Source: Prevotella sp. UBA7594 (lineage in GTDB: Bacteria; Bacteroidota; Bacteroidia; Bacteroidales; Bacteroidaceae). From it: a DNA stretch of 6,528 nt. Below are positions 1 through 6,112 of this stretch, piece after piece. Position numbers and translations under genes: made by a program. The stretch spans positions 1 through 6,528 of the forward strand of contig DLKG01000050.1 in assembly GCA_002490315.1 (NCBI GenBank), given 5' to 3'. The notes under the pieces were generated by a model. That model had not been told where the DNA came from and made no database searches. It saw only the letters and a program-made list of their open reading frames with translations. Each line of letters begins with the position of its first letter. The stretch's first letter is position 1.

Positions 1-13
1 AAATTAATATACG

Positions 14-736
14 ATGAAAAAAATACTTTTCCTGTTTCTCTTTCTCTCCACTTCTGTGTTTGTCAAGGCACAGCATCCAGCAGCTGGAACAGTTTCCATC
101 ATTCCGCGCGTCGGAGTCAGCCTCTCCTCTTTGCCAGGCGATAAGGTGTATGTAAGCGGGACGGTTGGTGACGAACTGCCATTCTCCTCACGCTACAAGG
201 CTGGATTTACGGGCGGCTTGGACATCGACTGGCAGTTTATGCCTAATCTCTCAGCCACGCTGGGCGTAATCTACACGCAGCAGGGATGCAAGTACAAGAA
301 CGACGCGAAGACCACAGCAACTGTATATGGCGACGCCGTAAACAAAGGTGTTGGCTATAGCGATTGGAGTACTACGCTCCACTATGTCAACGTGCCGCTT
401 ATGCTCAACGCTTATCTGGCTCCAGGATTTGCTGTTAAGGCAGGTGTACAGCTGGGGTTTGCAGTGTCGGGTAAGATGAAGTACACCTCGCAGAATTTCA
501 CGCAGACAAAGGAGGGCATTGAATATGAGAAGCCAGAGAAAACAACCTACAATCTCAACTCTACGCTCTCCAAGGTTACCGTGGCCATACCCGTCGGCGT
601 GAGCTATGAGTTCTCCAACGTAATCATCGACGCACGCTACCATTTTGGACTTACAGGCTTCCAAAACATTCCTGAAGTGGACTCGTCGAAAAACCGCGTT
701 CTGACGTTCACAGCAGGTTATCGCTTTACCCTATAA
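14..736 (+). CDS. Outer-membrane beta-barrel protein (PorT-like family)
   Basis: 240-aa secreted protein, probably an outer-membrane beta-barrel. Residues 1-20 form a clear Sec signal peptide: two Lys after Met, a Leu/Phe-rich core, and cleavage expected after K-A-Q at about residue 20. The mature part shows alternating polar/hydrophobic strands separated by Gly/Asn/Asp turns, for example residues 64-74, 81-90, 122-135 (LHYVNVPLMLNAY), 139-151 (a G-F-A-V-K-A-G-V-Q-L-G-F type strand), 188-200 and 203-214. The C-terminus, T-A-G-Y-R-F-T-L, resembles a terminal barrel strand. This pattern, with 'VNVPLML' followed by 'AGVQLGF', is typical of the broad Bacteroidota 'outer membrane protein beta-barrel / PorT family' group; the specific role of such members is usually unknown, so I give no gene name. 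ATG 14 is chosen because the signal peptide begins there; only 13 nt of upstream sequence are available, so its promoter is outside the window. Confidence 0.85.
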   Translation: MKKILFLFLFLSTSVFVKAQHPAAGTVSIIPRVGVSLSSLPGDKVYVSGTVGDELPFSSRYKAGFTGGLDIDWQFMPNLSATLGVIYTQQGCKYKNDAKTTATVYGDAVNKGVGYSDWSTTLHYVNVPLMLNAYLAPGFAVKAGVQLGFAVSGKMKYTSQNFTQTKEGIEYEKPEKTTYNLNSTLSKVTVAIPVGVSYEFSNVIIDARYHFGLTGFQNIPEVDSSKNRVLTFTAGYRFTL

Positions 737-791
737 CAGAAATGTCCGGGATATCATGTGGCAAAAAACAGGAATTTATCTTTAGTTAATA

Positions 792-823
792 TTTGCTTGC
801 CTTTCCGTTTTTTTGTAACTTCG
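792..823 (+). promoter_or_regulatory. Bacteroidota-type promoter for the small membrane protein / kinase unit
   Basis: TTTG at 792-795 (-33 element), a 20-nt spacer, then TAACTTCG at 816-823 (-7 element, consensus TAnnTTTG with one mismatch). This fits the promoter recognised by the Bacteroidota primary sigma factor. Transcription should start about five bases after the -7 box, which is at or next to ATG 828, so the first message may be leaderless or nearly so. Confidence 0.6.
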
Positions 824-827
824 CAAT

Positions 828-1034
828 ATGAAAAGACTTTTGAACATAAAGATATTGGTGTGCTTCGTCATAATTGTCGTTGGCACCTACGCCCTCACCG
901 GCTCTATAGCCATAACAGCCGGTGTGGCAATACTGATGTTTGTGGCAGACACGTTGGTTGGCGCTTGGGCTGACAAGAAGGACAAACAGTATTTTGGAAC
1001 AAAGGAGACAGACCAGGATGGAGAAACTCATTAA
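828..1034 (+). CDS. Small two-helix membrane protein, function unknown
   Basis: 68-aa protein that I do not recognise. It has two hydrophobic stretches, about residues 8-24 (I-K-I-L-V-C-F-V-I-I-V-V-G-T-Y-A-L) and 28-48 (I-A-I-T-A-G-V-A-I-L-M-F...), joined by a four-residue turn. The second is followed by a charged, soluble tail (A-D-K-K-D-K-Q-Y-F-G-T-K-E-T-D-Q-D-G-E-T-H). With Lys/Arg at both ends, a helical hairpin with both termini in the cytoplasm is the simplest topology. Support for it being real: it starts just after a good promoter, and its last 17 nt overlap the start codon region of the downstream kinase, an arrangement typical of translational coupling. No Shine-Dalgarno sequence precedes ATG 828. 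It could act with the kinase at the membrane, but that is inferred from position only. The main doubt is its small size and lack of a recognisable family. Confidence 0.62.
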   Translation: MKRLLNIKILVCFVIIVVGTYALTGSIAITAGVAILMFVADTLVGAWADKKDKQYFGTKETDQDGETH

Positions 1035-2562
1035 GCTTTACACAGAATGGAGCGGGGCGGCACCAGTCAGCACTGAACACCTCGCAGGAGCGGGAAGCAA
1101 CAGGCAATACTATCGTTTTACGGCGGCTGACGGCTCAACCGTCATTGGAGTAGTGGGCACAAGCCGCGACGAAAATCACGCCTTCGTGTATCTCGCGCAG
1201 CATTTCGAGAAGCGACAACTGCCCGTGCCACACGTCTTTGCAACCAGTGATGACGGATTGCGCTATTTGCAGAGCGACCTCGGAACAACGTCGCTCTTCG
1301 ACGCCATACGCGGCGGACGAGAGGCGGGCGGACGCTATAACCAACGCGAGAAAGCTCTCCTCGTGAAGACCATACGCGAACTACCAAACGTGCAAATACG
1401 TGGCGCTCGCGGACTCGACTGGCAAAACTGCTATCCGCAGCCTGCCTTCGACGAGGAGGGAGTGCTCTTCGATCTCAATTACTTCAAGTATTGCTTCCTT
1501 AAACCCTCAGGGCTCGACTTCCATGAGCTGAAACTTGAGGCCAACTTCCGCCTTTTTGCCAAGGACTTGACCTCCGAGACCACTGACTCTTTCCTCTATC
1601 GTGACTTTCAGGCACGCAACGTCATGCTCGACGCCGACGGCAATCCGCACTTTATAGACTTTCAGGGCGGACGCCGCGGACCTTTCTATTATGATCTCGC
1701 TTCCTTCCTTTGGCAGGCGTCGGCACGCTACAGTAACAAACTCCGCCGTGAACTTGTCGCTGAGTACTACAACGCTTTGAAGCAGTACACGGAGGTGCCG
1801 AGTGTGCGCCATTTCGTCGGTCGTCTGAGTATCTTTGTGCTCTTCCGTACGCTGCAAGTGCTTGGCGCCTATGGCTTCCGCGGATATTTTGAGCGCAAGA
1901 AACACTTCCTCGACTCCATCCCTCCTGCCATGGACAACCTGCGCGAACTGCTGAAACTCGGCGACACCGTGTTCCCTTATCCCTACATGATGGATATGTT
2001 GCGCCGGCTCACGGAGATGCCGCAGTACGCTCATATAGAGGAGGCGGCTGTCTCTCGCGCCGACGGCTATAAGACAACGGACAAGAATGTCTACGATGCT
2101 CATCCGCAGGACGGGCCCGCAACATTCTCAAAATATGACGGCAAGGGTCCGCTTAAGGTGCGCGTTTTCAGCTTCTCCTATCGCAAGGGCATCCCTGCCG
2201 ATGAGTCGGGCAATGGTGGCGGCTACGTGTTCGACTGCCGCTCCACGCACAATCCCGGTCGCTACGAGCCTTACAAAAAGCTCACCGGTCTCGACGAGCC
2301 CGTGATACGTTTCCTGGAGGACGACGGCGAAATTCTGACCTTCCTCGACAGCGTATACAAACTTGCCGACGCCCACGTGCAACGCTATATCGACCGTGGC
2401 TTCACTGACCTCATGTTCTCCTTCGGGTGCACCGGCGGACAACACCGCAGCGTCTATTCCGCACAGCACTTGGCTGAACATCTGCACGACAAGTTCGGCA
2501 TCGAGGTGCATGTCTGCCACCGTGAGCAAGGCATAGAGCAAACCTTCGAGGCACGCAAGTAG
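1018..2562 (+). CDS. AmgK-like amino-sugar kinase fused to RapZ C-terminal domain
   Basis: 514-aa cytoplasmic two-domain protein. Residues 1 to about 320 are an aminoglycoside-phosphotransferase-fold kinase: nucleotide loop G24-A-G-S-N-R-Q-Y-Y-R-F34, catalytic loop Y194-R-D196-F-Q-A-R-N201, and metal-binding I-D214-F-Q-G-G-R-R-G-P-F-Y-Y-D-L-A-S, closest in memory to AmgK, which phosphorylates MurNAc/GlcNAc at C1. After a linker (about 321-378), residues 380-503 match the RapZ C-terminal domain: F-S-F-S-Y-R-K-G-I-P (384-393), V-F-D-C-R (404-408), the N-P/T-G-L-D-E-P segment (412-428), and G-C-T-G-G-Q-H-R-S-V-Y (470-480). The RapZ N-terminal P-loop domain is absent. Start ATG 1018 is preferred over ATG 940: it gives a normal kinase N-terminus, and the extra 26 residues would overlap the upstream gene by 95 nt. 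The MurU-like gene downstream supports a peptidoglycan-recycling role. The catalytic-loop His of the family is replaced by Tyr194. Automated pipelines may call this 'RNase adapter RapZ', which would hide the kinase. Confidence 0.88.
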   Translation: MEKLIKLYTEWSGAAPVSTEHLAGAGSNRQYYRFTAADGSTVIGVVGTSRDENHAFVYLAQHFEKRQLPVPHVFATSDDGLRYLQSDLGTTSLFDAIRGGREAGGRYNQREKALLVKTIRELPNVQIRGARGLDWQNCYPQPAFDEEGVLFDLNYFKYCFLKPSGLDFHELKLEANFRLFAKDLTSETTDSFLYRDFQARNVMLDADGNPHFIDFQGGRRGPFYYDLASFLWQASARYSNKLRRELVAEYYNALKQYTEVPSVRHFVGRLSIFVLFRTLQVLGAYGFRGYFERKKHFLDSIPPAMDNLRELLKLGDTVFPYPYMMDMLRRLTEMPQYAHIEEAAVSRADGYKTTDKNVYDAHPQDGPATFSKYDGKGPLKVRVFSFSYRKGIPADESGNGGGYVFDCRSTHNPGRYEPYKKLTGLDEPVIRFLEDDGEILTFLDSVYKLADAHVQRYIDRGFTDLMFSFGCTGGQHRSVYSAQHLAEHLHDKFGIEVHVCHREQGIEQTFEARK

Positions 2563-2741
2563 ATATTGACATTCTTTGTTATAACGGCTGCCTCGGTACT
2601 CCAGGCGGCTGGCGGACTCGACTATCTTGTCGGGGTTGCCGCCAGTTTCCGTTTCAGTTGTCTGGCTTCATCACAACATTTGTCAGTATAGGTTTTGGCT
2701 ATCTGATAATCCTGTTTATATGAGATTAATATCCGTTTTGC
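2563..2741. other. Intergenic gap between kinase and murU-like gene
   Basis: No intact gene is seen. The part at about 2585-2660 is richer in G+C than the other spacers and reads as plausible protein on the minus strand in two different frames, each interrupted by a stop. This could be a decayed gene fragment or chance. No terminator hairpin followed by a T-run was found after the kinase stop. Confidence 0.35.
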
Positions 2742-2772
2742 TTTGCCGTTTGCGGGATTTTGAGTAATTTTG
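2742..2772 (+). promoter_or_regulatory. Bacteroidota-type promoter for murU-like gene (and probably guaA)
   Basis: TTTG at 2742-2745, a 19-nt spacer, then a perfect TAnnTTTG box (TAATTTTG, 2765-2772). The predicted start near 2777 leaves a leader of about 24 nt, A/T-rich before ATG 2801. Although the kinase lies just upstream on the same strand, this promoter would let the nucleotidyltransferase be expressed independently. Confidence 0.75.
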
Positions 2773-2800
2773 TTGGCAACATATTTTTAAACAATCATCT

Positions 2801-3556
2801 ATGATGCAAGCAATGATATTCGCGGCAGGATTGGGCACGCGCCTTAAGCCTCTCACCGACACTATGCCAAAGGCCTTGGTGAGGGTAGGGGGCGAGCCGC
2901 TAATCAAGCGCGTGATAGAGAATCTGAAAGCCGCAGGTGTTGACCGTATTGTCGTCAACGTGCATCATTTCGCACAGCAAATAATCGATTATCTTAATGC
3001 CAACAGCAATTTCGGTATAGACATTCGTATATCCGACGAGACAGCTGGGTTGCTTGAGACTGGCGGAGGCATAAAGAAAGCGGCTCCTTTGTTCTCGCCT
3101 TCGGCTCCCATACTTATACACAATGTTGACATTCTGAGCAATGTAGATCTGCGCGAGTTCTATGCCTTAGCGGCAGAAAGCGAGGCAGAAGGAAAGGAGA
3201 CGGTCGACGCCGTGTTGCTCGTTAGCTGGCGCAAGACAAAACGCTATCTGCTCTTCTCGGAAGACATGCGGCTTATGGGATGGACAAATATAGAGACGGG
3301 AGAGGTAAGAAGCCCTTATCCAAATCTTAACCCGAAGGACTGCCGAATGTATGCTTTCGCAGGCATACACGTCATATCGCCACGGCTATTGCCTCTGATG
3401 GACGAGTTTCCCGACAAGTTTGGAATAATCGACTTCTATCTGAAGACATGTGCCACACATAATATTATAGGACATTTCAAGGAAAACCTTAAACTCATGG
3501 ACATTGGCAAGCTCGACACTTTGGCGCAAGCCGAGGATTTCCTTTCAATGCTGTGA
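2801..3556 (+). CDS. murU: Sugar-1-phosphate nucleotidyltransferase, MurU-like
   Basis: 251-aa cytoplasmic enzyme of the NTP_transferase family. The nucleotide-binding signature is F-A-A-G-L-G-T-R-L-K-P-L-T (7-19) followed by M-P-K24-A-L. Further matches are I-V-V-N-V-H-H (50-56), the L-E-T-G-G-G-I segment (85-91), N108-V-D110 (metal/nucleotide-binding Asp), F-A-G-I-H-V-I-S (186-193) and D-I-G-K-L-D-T-L (234-241). The single short catalytic domain, with no C-terminal hexapeptide (LbH) repeat domain, fits MurU (UTP + MurNAc-1-phosphate to UDP-MurNAc) better than GlmU or long glucose-1-phosphate transferases. The AmgK-like gene just upstream supports this assignment; together they would form UDP-MurNAc without MurA. 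The sugar and nucleotide are inferred; a mannose-1-phosphate or similar transferase remains possible. ATG 2801, ATG 2804 and even ATG 2813 are all usable starts. guaA follows after 53 nt on the same strand. Confidence 0.82.
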   Translation: MMQAMIFAAGLGTRLKPLTDTMPKALVRVGGEPLIKRVIENLKAAGVDRIVVNVHHFAQQIIDYLNANSNFGIDIRISDETAGLLETGGGIKKAAPLFSPSAPILIHNVDILSNVDLREFYALAAESEAEGKETVDAVLLVSWRKTKRYLLFSEDMRLMGWTNIETGEVRSPYPNLNPKDCRMYAFAGIHVISPRLLPLMDEFPDKFGIIDFYLKTCATHNIIGHFKENLKLMDIGKLDTLAQAEDFLSML

Positions 3557-3568
3557 CCTTGCCACCCG

Positions 3569-3603
3569 ACATTCAACATTAAACATTCAACATTTAACAT
3601 TAT
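3569..3603 (+). repeat. Five tandem ACATTNA-like heptamers upstream of guaA
   Basis: Five consecutive 7-nt units read acattca, acattaa, acattca, acattta and acattat, equivalent to a 14-nt unit repeated about 2.5 times. The array fills most of the 53-nt gap between the murU-like gene and guaA and ends six bases before ATG 3610. It has no hairpin potential of note. It may simply be an unstructured A/T-rich ribosome-entry region, which Bacteroidota often use in place of a Shine-Dalgarno sequence, or a slippage-prone simple repeat. Confidence 0.8.
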
Positions 3604-3609
3604 ATATAA

Positions 3610-5220
3610 ATGCAACAGAAGATTATAATTCTTGACTTCGGCTCACAGACCACGCAGCTCATTGGACGCCGCGTGCGTGAGCTCGATACCTTCTGCGAGA
3701 TTATGCCTTACAACAAGTTTCCGAAGGACGACCCCAGCGTGATTGGTGTCATACTCAGCGGAAGCCCCTATTCGGTGCACGACAAGGAGGCCTTCAAGGT
3801 CGACCTGAGCCAGTTTGTAGGACGCATCCCGGTGCTCGGCATCTGCTACGGCGCACAGTTCATAAGCTACGCCAACGGCGGAAAGGTTGAGGCAGCCGAC
3901 TCACGTGAGTACGGTCGCGCCAATCTTGAGCACTTCGACGCATCCAATCCCCTCTTCAAGGGATTTGTAGAAAATTCGCAGGTGTGGATGAGTCATGGCG
4001 ACACCATCACCGCCATACCTGAGGGCTACAAGTGTATTGCGTCGACAGCCAACGTTAAGTTTGCTGCATACGCCTCTACCAAGGAACCCGTGTGGGCAGT
4101 GCAGTTCCATCCAGAAGTGTTCCATTCTCTTCAGGGCACGCAACTTCTGAAGAACTTCGTCGTTGACATCTGCGGCAGTCGCCAGGACTGGAGCGCCGAC
4201 TCGTTCGTGGAAACGACCGTGAAGGAGCTGAAAGAGCAACTCGGCGACGACAAAGTGATACTCGGTCTTTCGGGCGGAGTTGACTCAAGCGTAGCCGCCG
4301 TGCTCCTCAACAAGGCCATCGGCAAGAACCTCACGTGTATCTTCGTCGACCACGGCATGTTGCGCAAGAATGAATTCCGTGACGTTATGGAAGACTACAA
4401 GTGTCTCGGTCTTAACGTAATCGGCGTTGACGCCAGCGCAAAGTTCTTCGCCGATCTCGCAGGAGTTACCGATCCCGAGCAGAAACGCAAGATTATCGGC
4501 CGCGACTTCGTCGAGGTGTTCAATGCCGAGGCGAAGAAGCAAACGGGTGCCAAGTGGCTTGCCCAGGGCACAATCTATCCCGACCGCATCGAGTCGCTCA
4601 ACATCACGGGTAAGGTGATAAAGAGCCATCACAACGTAGGCGGACTGCCGAAGGAGATGAACCTTCAGCTTTGTGAGCCTCTGAAGTGGCTCTTCAAGGA
4701 CGAGGTGCGCCGTGTTGGTCGCTCTATGGGTATGCCCGAACACCTGATTACGCGCCATCCGTTCCCCGGACCGGGCTTGGCAGTGCGCATCCTTGGCGAC
4801 ATCACGCCGGAGAAGGTGCGCATCCTTCAGGACGCCGACGACATCTATATCCGCGGATTGCGCGACTATAAGGTAAAGCTCTCAGGCGATGAAGCTCGTC
4901 GCGTGCTTGCTGCCGGCGTACCCGCCGACATGCAGAACGGCGAGATTGAGGTGTCGCTCTACGACCAGATATGGCAGGCTGGCACAGTGCTTCTCTCCAC
5001 TGTGCGCTCCGTAGGAGTGATGGGCGACGAGCGTACCTATGAGCATCCAGTTGCTCTACGCGCCGTGACCTCCACCGACGCCATGACTGCCGACTGGGCA
5101 CATCTGCCCTATGACTTCATGGCAAAGGTGAGCAATGAGATTATCAACAAGGTACGCGGTGTAAACCGCGTATGCTATGACATCTCGTCAAAACCGCCAT
5201 CAACAATCGAGTGGGAATAG
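3610..5220 (+). CDS. guaA: GMP synthase (glutamine-hydrolysing)
   Basis: 536-aa cytoplasmic enzyme converting XMP, ATP and glutamine to GMP, the last step of guanine nucleotide synthesis. The N-terminal class I glutamine amidotransferase domain (about 1-188) shows I-L-D-F-G-S-Q-T (7-14), nucleophile Cys79 in G-I-C-Y-G-A-Q, and His167/Glu169 in F-H-P-E-V. The ATP-pyrophosphatase domain follows with the PP-loop S-G-G-V-D-S-S (221-227) and V-D-H-G-M (246-250). The dimerisation domain contains R-H-P-F-P-G-P-G-L (382-390), R-S-V-G-V-M-G-D (466-473) and the conserved end K-P-P-S-T-I-E-W-E. All expected catalytic residues are present. Compared with the E. coli sequence as I recall it, there is an insertion of roughly 25 residues at about 420-447, between 'LRDY' and 'SLYDQ'. 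It probably shares transcription with the murU-like gene (53-nt gap, no clear promoter between) and ends at the terminator at 5279-5322. Confidence 0.97.
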   Translation: MQQKIIILDFGSQTTQLIGRRVRELDTFCEIMPYNKFPKDDPSVIGVILSGSPYSVHDKEAFKVDLSQFVGRIPVLGICYGAQFISYANGGKVEAADSREYGRANLEHFDASNPLFKGFVENSQVWMSHGDTITAIPEGYKCIASTANVKFAAYASTKEPVWAVQFHPEVFHSLQGTQLLKNFVVDICGSRQDWSADSFVETTVKELKEQLGDDKVILGLSGGVDSSVAAVLLNKAIGKNLTCIFVDHGMLRKNEFRDVMEDYKCLGLNVIGVDASAKFFADLAGVTDPEQKRKIIGRDFVEVFNAEAKKQTGAKWLAQGTIYPDRIESLNITGKVIKSHHNVGGLPKEMNLQLCEPLKWLFKDEVRRVGRSMGMPEHLITRHPFPGPGLAVRILGDITPEKVRILQDADDIYIRGLRDYKVKLSGDEARRVLAAGVPADMQNGEIEVSLYDQIWQAGTVLLSTVRSVGVMGDERTYEHPVALRAVTSTDAMTADWAHLPYDFMAKVSNEIINKVRGVNRVCYDISSKPPSTIEWE

Positions 5221-5278
5221 TCGGAATGCCGATAAACAGCCACTCTGATATAAAGAATTAATTTATACTCAATAAGTT

Positions 5279-5322
5279 AGGGGATTCGTTGACGTAAATC
5301 GCTGATTGTCAACAAATCCCCT
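5279..5322 (+). terminator. Intrinsic terminator of guaA
   Basis: Arms of 15 nt, 5279-5293 (AGGGGATTCGTTGAC) and 5308-5322 (GTCAACAAATCCCCT), pair with a single mismatch around a 14-nt loop that can itself pair AATC with GATT. A pyrimidine-rich CTTTCTT run overlaps and follows the right arm. It lies 59 nt after the guaA stop. The minus-strand side lacks a T-run after the stem, so it probably serves guaA only and not mscL. Confidence 0.8.
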
Positions 5323-5461
5323 TTCTTGTACAAAATCCTCAAAACCGTCCCCGATTTCGTCCCTGCTTATCCTCGAATGGATAGATAAAGCAACATAACA
5401 AAACCGATAAGTTTCTTTATGCCATCTCCTCCCAAGAAAGAGATGCTTGTAATAACAGCTA
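5323..5461. other. Intergenic spacer between converging guaA and mscL
   Basis: I see no gene here. A weak hairpin (CATCTC at 5423-5428 with GAGATG at 5440-5445, 11-nt loop) lies 17-39 nt after the mscL stop on the minus strand, but no T-run follows it, so I do not call it a terminator. No convincing intrinsic terminator for mscL is visible. Confidence 0.5.
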
Positions 5462-5884
5462 CTACTGCTTGTTCTTCAATAAGTCGCGTATCTCCATCAA
5501 GAGTTTTTCCTCGTTGGAAGGAGCAGGAGCAGGTTTTGGCGCCTCAGGCTCTTCCTTCTTCTTTGTGACCTTGTTGACAACCTTGATGAGCATAAAGATA
5601 CAGAATGCCACAATCAAAAAGTCGAAGCAAGTCTGCAAGAAGTTGCCGTAATTGATGGTGGCAGCCTTGAGTTCCTCGCCAGCCACATTTACAGTAGGCA
5701 GTGTGATCTTGAGATCGGAAAAGTTTACTCCGCCAATGAGCCAGCCGATAGGAGGCATGATAATGTCATCCACCACAGAGCTGACGATTTTGCCAAATGC
5801 GCCGCCGATGATTACACCTACCGCCATGTCGAGCACATTGCCGCGCATGGCGAATTCCTTGAATTCATTCAGAAATTTTCCCAT
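5462..5884 (-). CDS. mscL: Large-conductance mechanosensitive channel
   Basis: 140-aa inner-membrane protein of the MscL family, a homopentameric channel that opens under membrane tension to release solutes during hypo-osmotic shock. The order of parts is canonical: an amphipathic N-terminal helix ([11 protein letters not shown]), then the pore helix TM1 at about 16-46 with [16 protein letters not shown] and D-D-I-I-M-P-P-I-G, a periplasmic loop (about 52-77), TM2 at about 78-101 with the signature [12 protein letters not shown], a K-K-K-E-E cluster, a Pro/Ala-rich linker (about 113-121) and a C-terminal helix ([12 protein letters not shown]). The length is close to that of E. coli MscL (136 aa), and nothing is missing. 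It is alone on the minus strand, converging with guaA and diverging from the GAPDH gene. Confidence 0.97.
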   Translation of the reverse strand: MGKFLNEFKEFAMRGNVLDMAVGVIIGGAFGKIVSSVVDDIIMPPIGWLIGGVNFSDLKITLPTVNVAGEELKAATINYGNFLQTCFDFLIVAFCIFMLIKVVNKVTKKKEEPEAPKPAPAPSNEEKLLMEIRDLLKNKQ

Positions 5885-6033
5885 TTAAGTTAATGTTTTA
5901 AAGTGTTATTGTAATTGTTCTTCCTTCAAGCTGATTTTGCCAACTGTATATGTCAATAATGCCATAATATAAATAATGTATTATATGACACGCTTTTGTA
6001 TTGTATTTTTTATATATTTTAATACAGTTATTT

Positions 6034-6065
6034 TCTGCAAAATTAGAAAATAATTATTATCTTTG
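6034..6065 (+). promoter_or_regulatory. Bacteroidota-type promoter for the GAPDH gene
   Basis: TATCTTTG at 6058-6065 is a perfect TAnnTTTG box. Exactly 20 nt upstream, TCTG at 6034-6037 is a one-mismatch -33 element. The predicted transcription start near 6070 leaves a leader of about 135 nt before ATG 6205. Confidence 0.65.
6038..6045 (-). promoter_or_regulatory. Candidate -7 box for mscL (minus strand)
   Basis: The plus strand reads CAAAATTA, which is TAATTTTG on the minus strand: a perfect TAnnTTTG box. It is the only such box I find upstream of mscL, and it predicts a leader of about 150 nt. No TTTG lies at the right distance (about 6065-6070), so the -33 element is missing or degenerate. 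Confidence 0.4.
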
Positions 6066-6067
6066 CA

Positions 6068-6112
6068 GCGTAAAAAAGGAGAAATCCTACTGGATGTGGA
6101 GATTTTTTACGC
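6068..6112 (+). promoter_or_regulatory. Hairpin at the predicted 5' end of the GAPDH mRNA leader
   Basis: A perfect 10-nt inverted repeat, GCGTAAAAAA (6068-6077) and TTTTTTACGC (6103-6112), encloses a 25-nt interval that can form an inner hairpin (ATCC 6084-6087, loop TACT, GGAT 6092-6095). Two copies of GGAGA (6078-6082 and 6098-6102) lie on opposite sides of the internal loop. It begins where transcription is predicted to start and has no U-run after it, so it is not a terminator. A stabilising 5' structure or a regulatory leader is the likely role. Confidence 0.6.

Noticed and set aside
251..664. 137-codon minus-strand open frame inside the outer-membrane protein gene
   Set aside because: Antisense to a secreted barrel protein with a good signal peptide; composition is not protein-like.
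758..973. 71-codon plus-strand open frame overlapping the small membrane protein
   Set aside because: Its residues are Arg/His/Cys-rich and not protein-like, and it starts before the promoter at 792-823.
940..1017. Longer N-terminus for the kinase starting at ATG 940
   Set aside because: The extra 26 residues look like a frame shadow of the small membrane protein gene and overlap it by 95 nt; ATG 1018 gives a normal kinase N-terminus.
1507..2103. 198-codon open frame on the minus strand inside the kinase gene
   Set aside because: It lies wholly opposite a well-supported gene, shows no recognisable domain, and long antisense frames are expected opposite GC-rich codons.
4285..4758. 157-codon open frame on the minus strand inside guaA
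   Set aside because: It is antisense to the conserved GuaA core with no domain or start signal; a shadow.
5423..5445. Hairpin as an mscL terminator
   Set aside because: Only six base pairs with an 11-nt loop and no T-run after it on the minus strand.
5963..5989. A/T-rich imperfect palindrome around CATAATA...TATTATATG
   Set aside because: Pure A/T sequence in an A/T-rich spacer gives such matches by chance; no operator or terminator features.
6078..6102. GGAGA copies as CsrA binding sites
   Set aside because: CsrA is not generally found in Bacteroidota, and the motif is short enough to occur by chance.
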